Assembly (NCBI GenBank): GCA_038326615.1
Contig: JBBQKF010000158.1
Span: 1-5,258, forward strand
Source: JBBQKF01 sp038326615
GTDB taxonomy: Bacteria; Bacillota; Clostridia; Saccharofermentanales; UBA5734
DNA: 5,258 nt
Direction of reading: 5' to 3'
Shown: one piece after another, positions 1 through 5,038 of the stretch
How the letters are laid out: the number at the start of each line of letters is the position of its first letter
Position numbering within the stretch: position 1 is the stretch's first letter
The notes under the pieces: model-generated
The model's input: only the letters and a program-made list of their open reading frames with translations
Database searches by the model: none
What the model was told of the DNA's origin: nothing
Made by a program: the position numbers and the translations under genes

Positions 1-42
1 TACCTTGTTATTTTAATTGTTATGCGACAAGTTACAAGTTAG

Positions 43-168
43 TATGACCCCGAAATCGGAAGATGGATTAATGCGGATTCACAATTGAATACTTCACTTG
101 GTGTTTTAGGCACAAATCTTTTTGCATATTGTCTTAATAATCCAGTTAACAAGATAGATTATGATGGA
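43..168 (+). repeat. Rhs core remnant preceding orphan tip 1
   Basis: Reading in frame from 43 gives YDPEIGRWINAD, then NLFAYCLNNPVN and a closing D-x-D-G. This is the conserved end of the Rhs/YD-repeat core just before the variable toxin tip. The same pattern recurs at 3543-3710. A TAG stop at 40-42 sits where the first tyrosine of the usual SRYYDPE would be, and nothing upstream of it (1-39) reads as Rhs core. Positions 27-33 and 34-40 are a tandem copy of acaagtt, right at the break. I see a truncated core, not a continuing Rhs gene. Confidence 0.8.
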
Positions 169-675
169 CATAAGCCCGGTGATTTGTTTGATACTATGGA
201 TGAAGCAGCAAGAGATATGGCAAATTATATTAATGCTAAATCTATTAGCGATAACAGGGAATATGCAGCAGCCATTTATTCTGTAAAGACTACTGTAAAA
301 ACATATGAAACAGTGACAAAAACGCATAGCTTTTTATGGTGGAAATGGACATCAACATCGACAAAAACCGTAAAGACAACAAAAACTCAATATACTTATA
401 AAGAACCCACGAAAGGAAGTGCTGCTGGTGCAAAGGTGCCAAGTGCTCCGTGGTTTAAGAAACGAACAGCTATTTTCCATACTCATGCAGCATATGATGC
501 AAATTATCAGAATGATATATTTTCTCCCGCTGATAAATCTGCTGCTGATAAATTGAAAATTTCAATTTATGTAGCTACTCCGTTAGGAACACTGCGAAAG
601 TATGACCCTTCTGCTGGTAGTGATATTGAATTATTCAATGATATTCCATTTGATTCTAATCACCCATCGAGGTAG
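85..675 (+). CDS. Orphan Rhs C-terminal toxin tip, DUF4329-type (JAMM-like) domain
   Basis: This is the C-terminal end of an Rhs polymorphic toxin without its shell and secretion part. From the TTG at 85 (the first usable start after the stop at 40-42) it is 196 residues. Residues 11-28 are the last Rhs core segment (NLFAYCxNNPVN...DYDG). The toxin domain follows from about residue 33 (LFDTMDEAARDMANYIN) to the end. It carries NREYAAAIY (E59), HTH at 132-134, and FSPAD (S147, D150), followed by YVATPLG and KYDP. I recognise this pattern as DUF4329. The E ... HxH ... SxxD spacing recalls JAMM metalloproteases, which is my inference. An insert rich in T and K at 68-105 separates E59 from the histidines. 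The TTG has no ribosome binding site, so the tip is probably silent until recombined onto an intact Rhs gene. The next gene is its likely immunity partner. Confidence 0.75.
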   Translation: MNTSLGVLGTNLFAYCLNNPVNKIDYDGHKPGDLFDTMDEAARDMANYINAKSISDNREYAAAIYSVKTTVKTYETVTKTHSFLWWKWTSTSTKTVKTTKTQYTYKEPTKGSAAGAKVPSAPWFKKRTAIFHTHAAYDANYQNDIFSPADKSAADKLKISIYVATPLGTLRKYDPSAGSDIELFNDIPFDSNHPSR

Positions 676-678
676 AAA

Positions 679-1086
679 GTGAGTATTAAGATGAATAAAA
701 ATTTAATTATATCCGTTGTTTGTATAATGATTTTTTTAATAGTTGGAGGAGTTGTCTATATGGCGTTTTTTAACAAGCCAGATGATAAGGTAAATGAGTT
801 TTCATTATCTGAATACAATAATTACATTGAAAACTTTTCATCTGATAAAATCTTAGGCAAGATTGATAATGAGAAAATTGCTAAAGAAAAAGCAGAATCT
901 GTTTGGATTGACTTATATGGTGAACAAATTAAAAGAGAAAAAAAGCCATATATTGTATCGTTTGATCCAAATAATGAAGTGTGGCTTGTAACAGGTAGTC
1001 TACCCAAAAACATGCTTGGTGGCGTCCCATATATAATTATCCAAAAACATGATGGAAAAGTTTTAGCAGTTTGGCACGACAAATAA
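679..1086 (+). CDS. Membrane-anchored NTF2-fold-like immunity protein
   Basis: This is the likely antidote to the tip-1 toxin. Its start lies 4 nt after the toxin stop. Residues 8-31 form one hydrophobic segment (an uncleaved anchor or signal peptide). The C-terminal half, with AKEKAESVWIDLYG (69-81), then VWLVTGSLP (101-109), GGVPYIIIQKHDGKVL (114-129) and a final WHDK, matches the YbbC/YhhH-type NTF2-fold immunity family seen beside polymorphic toxins. The GTG at 679 is chosen because GAGG at 669-672 lies 6 nt upstream, overlapping the toxin's stop region. An ATG at 691 (12 nt later, same frame) is the alternative, with only a weak GTGAG ahead of it. The anchor suggests the immunity domain lies outside the cytoplasmic membrane, so the toxin may act at the cell surface. 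Family assignment is by remembered motif, not a search. Confidence 0.72.
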   Translation: MSIKMNKNLIISVVCIMIFLIVGGVVYMAFFNKPDDKVNEFSLSEYNNYIENFSSDKILGKIDNEKIAKEKAESVWIDLYGEQIKREKKPYIVSFDPNNEVWLVTGSLPKNMLGGVPYIIIQKHDGKVLAVWHDK

Positions 1087-1160
1087 GCTCAAAAAGTATG
1101 CCTTATCAAATTTAAAAAATAATAAGCGGAACAATAAAAAAGAGAATTGTCGGTAAAATA

Positions 1161-1198
1161 AGCTGCGTCATCTTCACAGGTGGCGCAGTTGTTTTTTT
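1161..1198 (+). terminator. Intrinsic terminator after tip-1 immunity gene
   Basis: The arms agctgcgtcatc (1161-1172) and ggtggcgcagtt (1179-1190) pair over 12 positions with three G-U pairs around a six-base loop. Seven T residues follow at 1192-1198. It lies 75 nt past the immunity gene's stop and would end that transcript, isolating the recombinase unit downstream. Confidence 0.8.
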
Positions 1199-1200
1199 AT

Positions 1201-1264
1201 TGGGTTTTAGGGTCACCCTAACAATTTTTGGGGATGATATCATTTTCCAATGCTTGCTAAGACA
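1201..1264 (+). repeat. Left arm of imperfect inverted repeat with two hairpins
   Basis: It starts with TGGGTTTTAGGG (12 bp) and ends with ccaatgcttgctaagaca (18 bp). Both blocks are exactly repeated in inverse orientation at 1369-1434. Inside it, agggt/accct (1209-1219) forms a small hairpin around one base. A second, imperfect hairpin runs over roughly 1228-1250, closed by TTGG/CCAA. Confidence 0.8.
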
Positions 1265-1368
1265 ATATTTTTATTATTATCTTTTAGGGATAAGAAAACC
1301 AAATTCAAAATTTTAAATGCTCACCAGCCGAAGAAAAAAACTAAAACGGATGTGAAAAGCAAAGTTAA

Positions 1369-1434
1369 TGTCTTAGCAAGCATTGGGTAATGTTCCCCAT
1401 TACCCGACTTGTCAGGGCAAAGCCCTAAAACCCA
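1369..1434 (-). repeat. Right arm of imperfect inverted repeat with two hairpins
   Basis: This is the reverse-complement partner of 1201-1264. The 18-bp block tgtcttagcaagcattgg is at 1369-1386 and the 12-bp block at 1423-1434. Between them are two clean hairpins: gggtaatg (1385-1392) with cattaccc (1398-1405), and agggc (1414-1418) with gccct (1422-1426). The hairpin positions match the left arm although the stem bases differ, so structure seems to be conserved. Terminal ends of a small element, or paired oriT-like sites, are possible readings. Confidence 0.8.
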
Positions 1435-1440
1435 TTTTTT

Positions 1441-1456
1441 TCTCGGCAGGTAAATC
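1441..1456 (+). repeat. Possible short inverted repeat, left copy
   Basis: TCTCGGCAGGTAAATC resembles the reverse complement of 3533-3549, TCTCGGCGGGATTAATC. The first seven bases are identical and most of the rest match with one gap. The two copies bracket the small ORF and recombinase. Chance similarity is a real possibility, and the right copy overlaps the start of the Rhs core remnant. Confidence 0.3.
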
Positions 1457-1558
1457 AAAAAAAAGAGTAGACAAAACCACCTCTAAAAATGCATTAAGTG
1501 AATGGACTAATTTAACAGTGAGATAAAGCATTTTATAAAAGATGAATTTAAATCTTGC

Positions 1559-1587
1559 TTGAAAAATTAGTATTCATTCGCAATAAA
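1559..1587 (+). promoter_or_regulatory. Candidate promoter for the recombinase unit
   Basis: TTGAAA (1559-1564) is one mismatch from the -35 consensus. A 17-bp spacer leads to AATAAA (1582-1587), a weak -10 with four of six matches. It would start transcription just before the ribosome site of the small ORF. In AT-rich DNA such matches are common, so this is tentative. Confidence 0.35.
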
Positions 1588-1616
1588 TTTAAAAATTAGA
1601 GGAGGCTTATCTAAAA

Positions 1617-1856
1617 ATGAAAAAATTAAAAAAGAGATTATTCAACCAACCCCAAAAAACAAAATTCATCGTTAAAGAAACCTATTCGGGTACAAAAAGC
1701 TTACAAAATATTTTTGCTGATATATTCATTTCAGAATATGTTGAAAATTCCAAAAAAGTATGGACTTTGCAACATGAAATTGATATAATAGGAAATTGTC
1801 CACAGCAAGTGGTTACCGACAATTCCCTAATATCATGTTGTTCTCGAAAGGAGTAA
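1617..1856 (+). CDS. Small ORF coupled to the serine recombinase, unknown function
   Basis: It encodes 79 residues from an ATG preceded by AGAGGAGG (1598-1605, 11 nt spacing), a strong ribosome site. I do not recognise a named family. The N-terminus is very basic (MKKLKKRLFN). Residues 17-43, containing ETYSGTKSLQ and IFADIFISEYVE, have the look of small accessory proteins often found just upstream of large serine recombinases in clostridial elements. The tail is cysteine-containing (C61, C74, C75) and less protein-like. Its stop codon lies inside the recombinase's ribosome site and ends 2 nt before that ATG, so the two are probably translationally coupled. A regulatory or directionality-factor role is only inference. 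It could also be mainly a leader ORF. Confidence 0.55.
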   Translation: MKKLKKRLFNQPQKTKFIVKETYSGTKSLQNIFADIFISEYVENSKKVWTLQHEIDIIGNCPQQVVTDNSLISCCSRKE

Positions 1857-1858
1857 AT

Positions 1859-3481
1859 ATGGAACAAATGGGAATCAACCACACAGCGAACTATAACGCA
1901 GCAATTTATTGTCGCCTAAGCAAAGACGACGAACAAGCGGGTGAATGTGTCAGTATCGGGACACAAAAGATGATGTTAGAAAAGTATTGCCTCGAACAGG
2001 GCTTCCCCATCTGTGATGTGTATGCAGATGATGGATATTCAGGCTTGAACTTCAACCGACCTGAATTCAACCGCTTACTAACAGATATTGATAACGGCAA
2101 GGTAAACCTTGTTATCACAAAGGATTTAAGCAGATTAGGTCGTGACTATATCCAAACAGGCTACTATACCGATATTTATTTCAGCAAGAAAAAGGTTCGG
2201 TATATTGCAGTTAATGATGGTGTAGACACAAACAAGGATGACAACGACATAGCTCCATTCAAGAACATTCTGAACGACCTTTATGCAAAAGACCTTTCTC
2301 GGAAGGTTAAATCCGCCAAACGGCAAAGAGCCTACAGTGGCTATTATATCAGTGCACAGCCCCCTTATGGATACAAGGTAAACCCTTCAAACCGAAATCA
2401 GCTTATTGTTGATGATGAGCCTGCAAGCGTAGTTAAAGAAATGTTTAGATTAGCACTTGCCGGAAACAGCACAGTACAAATCACAAAAATCCTGACAATG
2501 CGAAAAGTCCTCATTCCATCCTTCTACAAAGCAGAAAACGGCGATACGAGATTTGATAGGTATAGCAACGGCAAAAGCGAGGATGACCACTACAAATGGT
2601 GTAACGCTACTATCCAGCAAATACTAAAGAACCGGGTATATGCCGGAGATATGGAAAACCACAAATTTGAGGTTGCTAACTACAAGACCAAGGAACGGGT
2701 TCCGGTGCCAAAGGACCAGCATATCATTGTAAAAGATACACATGAAGCAATTGTAAGCCATGAGGATTATGACAAGGTACAGGAATTAGTCAGAATGCGG
2801 CACAGACCTAAAAAGCATGAGATTGATAATGTATTCAAAAGCTTAGTATTCTGTGCAGAGTGCGGTAGCAGAATGACCTTTGAAATCAAATCAAGAAAAT
2901 ACCTTAAGCGTGAAATATTGATTTGCAGATATCATTTCAGGAACCCTGATAAGTGCAAGCATTACAATTATATCTACTACGAGGATTTATACAATACAGT
3001 ACTCGAGCGGATACAAAAGGTAGCTAAGGGGATTGAAAGTGGCGAATTGATGCGCAGTGTCCGAAAGCAAGCCGTCAAGCAGAACAAAAGCGATAAGCTG
3101 GAAGCAGAGAAATCAAAAATCAACAGCCGTATAGCCAAGCTTAATAAAATCACCAAAAAGCTGTATGAGGATTCTGCCTGTGATTTGCTGGATACAGAAA
3201 GCTATCACAAAATGTTGAATGAATACCAACAAGAACAAAAGCAGCTAACACAAAGAGCAAGCGTTATTCAGAATGAACTTGGCAAAAAGGATGAATACAC
3301 AGAAAATCTACAAAAGTTAACAGACATGATTCATATGTATCTCAATATTGACAAGTTGACAGCTAATATGCTGAACCAACTGATAGAGAAAATTGAGATT
3401 GGCCATCCTGTTAAAGTGAATGGCAGTACACAACAAGAAATCAATATTATATACCGATTTGTCGGTACAACTTTAAACTAA
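1859..3481 (+). CDS. Large serine recombinase (resolvase/recombinase/zinc-ribbon)
   Basis: This is a site-specific DNA recombinase of the large serine family, complete at 540 residues. The catalytic domain (about 12-155) has YCRLS with the likely nucleophile S21, then SIGTQ (32-36), DDGYSGLNFNRPEF (57-70) and TKDLSRLGRD (87-96) with the conserved arginines R92 and R95. The recombinase DNA-binding domain follows (about 166-320), starting near PPYGY. The zinc ribbon uses C332, C335, C356 and C366. Residues about 410-480 are a charged coiled coil, followed by the C-terminal LIEKIEIGH...IIYRFVG block. The ATG at 1859 is chosen over upstream in-frame starts because AAAGGAG (1847-1853) lies 5 nt before it and the domain begins right after. 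No other cargo gene is visible with it. Its gene looks less AT-rich than the neighbouring toxin and immunity genes, in keeping with separate origin. It should catalyse integration and excision of its own element. Confidence 0.93.
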   Translation: MEQMGINHTANYNAAIYCRLSKDDEQAGECVSIGTQKMMLEKYCLEQGFPICDVYADDGYSGLNFNRPEFNRLLTDIDNGKVNLVITKDLSRLGRDYIQTGYYTDIYFSKKKVRYIAVNDGVDTNKDDNDIAPFKNILNDLYAKDLSRKVKSAKRQRAYSGYYISAQPPYGYKVNPSNRNQLIVDDEPASVVKEMFRLALAGNSTVQITKILTMRKVLIPSFYKAENGDTRFDRYSNGKSEDDHYKWCNATIQQILKNRVYAGDMENHKFEVANYKTKERVPVPKDQHIIVKDTHEAIVSHEDYDKVQELVRMRHRPKKHEIDNVFKSLVFCAECGSRMTFEIKSRKYLKREILICRYHFRNPDKCKHYNYIYYEDLYNTVLERIQKVAKGIESGELMRSVRKQAVKQNKSDKLEAEKSKINSRIAKLNKITKKLYEDSACDLLDTESYHKMLNEYQQEQKQLTQRASVIQNELGKKDEYTENLQKLTDMIHMYLNIDKLTANMLNQLIEKIEIGHPVKVNGSTQQEINIIYRFVGTTLN

Positions 3482-3500
3482 AACTTAACTTAGAAAACGA

Positions 3501-3524
3501 CAGATAGTCAAAAATGACTATCTG
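3501..3524 (+). repeat. Perfect 10-bp inverted repeat after the recombinase
   Basis: cagatagtca (3501-3510) and tgactatctg (3515-3524) pair perfectly around AAAA. The hairpin starts 19 nt after the recombinase stop and 18 nt before the Rhs core remnant. No T-run follows, so it is a poor intrinsic terminator. It may stabilise the mRNA end, or be part of a recombinase binding site near the element's end. Confidence 0.7.
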
Positions 3525-3532
3525 ACTACATA

Positions 3533-3549
3533 GATTAATCCCGCCGAGA
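3533..3549 (-). repeat. Possible short inverted repeat, right copy
   Basis: This is the partner of 1441-1456 in reverse orientation. Its last seven bases (gccgaga) overlap the beginning of the Rhs core reading AETG. It therefore marks the joint between element and Rhs sequence, or is a coincidence. Confidence 0.3.
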
Positions 3550-3710
3550 CTGGGTTGTATTCATTATCTTCACGTTACTATAATCCGGAAATCGGACGGT
3601 TTATAAATGCGGATGATACAGATACAATTGGAGCTACAGAAGGGCTTATAACTTCAAACTTGTTTGCTTATTGTGCCAACAATCCTGTTAATATGACAGA
3701 CGAAGGTGGA
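3543..3710 (+). repeat. Rhs core remnant preceding orphan tip 2
   Basis: Reading in frame from 3543 gives AETGLYSLSSRYYNPEIGRF, then INAD and NLFAYCANNPVN, ending at DEGG. This is the canonical end of the Rhs core. It reaches further upstream than the remnant at 43-168 and is closed upstream by a TAG at 3531-3533. Short exact matches to the first remnant (gaaatcgga, aatgcggat) remain as possible recombination tracts. Confidence 0.85.
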
Positions 3711-4298
3711 TATTGGCCAAGTTGGGGATGGAATGCTCTTAAAATTGGTATTGGAGTATTAGCTATTACAGCAGTTATTGTAACAGGAGGAGCGGCAGCT
3801 CCATTATTAATAGCTGTTGCAGTTAGTACAGCATCAGGTGCGGCAGTTGGTGGAGCAATTGGATTTGCAACTGGTGGAGTAGAAGGTTTTAAAAAAGGAC
3901 TTGTAGATGGTGCCTGTGATGGCTTTATGTTGGGAGCATTAGGTGGAGCAGCTGCTGCATTAAAAGCGGGAAAATTGGCAAAATATACTACTGGAACTGC
4001 TGGGCAAATTGGAAAAATAGGAGAAAAGTTATCTGGAATCATTAAGAACACCAAGTCATTTAGAATGGCTTCAGGTAACATGAGAATCCCTGATGGTTTA
4101 AGTTGGAGTAAAAAATTGTTGCAAGAAGTCAAAAATGTTAAAAGTCTATCTTTGACATCACAATTAAGAGATTATATGCAGTTCTCAAAAGCAAATGGAC
4201 TTGCAATGGAATTATTTATTAGACCGAATACATATTTAAGTGGCCCATTGAAGCAAGCAATTGCTCAATATGGGGTTACGATTAAATATTTGTGGTGA
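3555..4298 (+). CDS. Orphan Rhs C-terminal toxin tip, PD-(D/E)XK nuclease (Tox-REase-7-like)
   Basis: This is a displaced Rhs toxin tip of 247 residues from a TTG at 3555. Residues 2-52 are Rhs core. Residues 62-137 are a hydrophobic, glycine/alanine-rich pretoxin segment (GAAVGGAIGFATGGVEGF..., then DGACDGFMLGALGG), typical of regions thought to help the toxin cross a membrane. The C-terminal domain (about 168-247) shows RIPDG (D180), then LLQEVKNVKSLSLTSQLRDY with E191 and K193, and ends with the IRPNTYLSGPL motif. This is the PD-(D/E)XK nuclease signature as in Tox-REase-7, so it should cut DNA in target cells. There is no ribosome site before the TTG and no N-terminal Rhs shell, so it is likely a silent cassette. 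The next gene, 8 nt downstream, is its probable immunity partner. Confidence 0.8.
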   Translation: MYSLSSRYYNPEIGRFINADDTDTIGATEGLITSNLFAYCANNPVNMTDEGGYWPSWGWNALKIGIGVLAITAVIVTGGAAAPLLIAVAVSTASGAAVGGAIGFATGGVEGFKKGLVDGACDGFMLGALGGAAAALKAGKLAKYTTGTAGQIGKIGEKLSGIIKNTKSFRMASGNMRIPDGLSWSKKLLQEVKNVKSLSLTSQLRDYMQFSKANGLAMELFIRPNTYLSGPLKQAIAQYGVTIKYLW

Positions 4299-4306
4299 GG
4301 TGGAAT

Positions 4307-4990
4307 ATGAAAAATAATAATTTCGTTGCGAAAACTGTATACAATAGTGCTATTGAACACGAGTTAGAATGGAGAAAAAATAAGGATAACAAACACGATG
4401 TAGAATTACTTGAAAATCTAATAAAAGAAGTAAATAATTTAGGATATAGCTTTAAATATGAAGCGGATTTTCTTTATCGTGAGATTAAAGACAATAGATT
4501 CTTTGCAATTTTAAAAAAATATATTGGTAAATTTGACAATGAAGGCATATCTGCCAATTTGTTAGGTTCATTATCTTATCTCACTAATAGCGAAATAGTT
4601 GAATATGTGCTTGAAAGAATAACTGTTGTAAAAAATATGGACGTGATGAATAGAAAGATGAATTTAATGGTCTGTGATAACTTGTTAAATAATTACAGAA
4701 ATAAAAATCACATTGCAGAATATTTACAAATTTTAAATGATATAATTAATGCTGAAAACCTCCCTTTAACAATGCTAATGCTTGCAAAGTGGAAAGTTAA
4801 AGAAGCTAAACCTTTGTTTATAAAATATTTAAATGAGGCTGATTCATTAAAATTTACAGCTATAGAAGCTCTTGTGCTTTATAAGGATTCAAGCATAATA
4901 CCGCTTCTTAAACCATTACTTTCTTCATCAAACAAAAACATTGTATCCCATGTGAAAAAAGCTATATCAAGTTTAAAAAAATACTCGTAA
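4307..4990 (+). CDS. HEAT-repeat-like immunity protein for tip-2 nuclease
   Basis: It encodes 227 residues, all helical in appearance, with no membrane segment or signal peptide, so it is cytoplasmic. The C-terminal third reads as helical pairs of HEAT type: 151-177 (LPLTMLMLAKWKVKEAKPLF...), 180-204 (SLKFTAIEALVLYKDSSIIPLL) and 210-226 (KNIVSHVKKAISSLKKY). The front is charged and not recognised. The ATG at 4307 is preferred because GAGGTG (4297-4302) lies 4 nt before it. A GTG at 4292 overlapping the toxin end is possible but has no ribosome site. Its position 8 nt after a nuclease toxin tip, with an immunity-type size, makes it the likely inhibitor that binds the toxin. HEAT/ARM immunity proteins are known in polymorphic toxin systems, but this pairing is inferred from position. 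Confidence 0.68.
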   Translation: MKNNNFVAKTVYNSAIEHELEWRKNKDNKHDVELLENLIKEVNNLGYSFKYEADFLYREIKDNRFFAILKKYIGKFDNEGISANLLGSLSYLTNSEIVEYVLERITVVKNMDVMNRKMNLMVCDNLLNNYRNKNHIAEYLQILNDIINAENLPLTMLMLAKWKVKEAKPLFIKYLNEADSLKFTAIEALVLYKDSSIIPLLKPLLSSSNKNIVSHVKKAISSLKKYS

Positions 4991-5005
4991 GCATTATCTA
5001 TCTTG

Positions 5006-5031
5006 CCAGAGCCGCCGATCGGCGGCTCTGG
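5006..5031. terminator. 26-bp perfect palindrome, probable bidirectional terminator
   Basis: The GC-rich half-site ccagagccgccga is followed by its exact reverse complement. It starts 15 nt after the immunity gene's stop and lies 7 nt from the stop of the convergent minus-strand recombinase. Plus-strand readout continues with TCTTTCTT, a weak T-rich tract. The minus-strand side lacks one. It most likely ends both convergent transcripts, working better on the plus strand. Confidence 0.65.
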
Positions 5032-5038
5032 TCTTTCT

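Larger units (their letters stand above)
1087..1616. other. 530-bp gene-free region between tip 1 and the recombinase unit
   Basis: I find no credible coding region here on either strand. It contains an AT-rich leader (1087-1160), the terminator, the two arms of a large imperfect inverted repeat (1201-1264 and 1369-1434) with a 104-bp AT-rich centre, and an AT-rich stretch (1457-1597) that ends in a plausible promoter and the small ORF's ribosome site. The left end of the recombinase-bearing insertion must lie somewhere in this region, but the sequence alone does not fix it. Confidence 0.6.

Noticed and set aside
106..327. Minus-strand ORF opposite tip 1
   Set aside because: It is cysteine- and isoleucine-rich, typical of the reverse of AT-rich coding DNA, and overlaps a clear Rhs/DUF4329 reading on the plus strand.
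626..654. TTGAAT ... TTTGAT as an internal promoter for immunity gene 1
   Set aside because: The -35 and -10 matches are weak and such matches are frequent in AT-rich DNA. Not supportable without transcript data.
1265..1368. Possible small RNA or peptide in the centre of the inverted repeat
   Set aside because: I found no convincing start with a ribosome site, no terminator and no stable fold of its own in these 104 bp.
1796..1858. Upstream in-frame extension of the recombinase
   Set aside because: It adds 21 residues outside the resolvase fold, overlaps the small ORF and lacks a ribosome site. The ATG at 1859 has AAAGGAG at good spacing.
3668..4132. Minus-strand ORF opposite the tip-2 toxin
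   Set aside because: It is rich in proline and alanine because it mirrors the glycine/alanine-rich pretoxin segment. It has no ribosome site and no recognisable motif.
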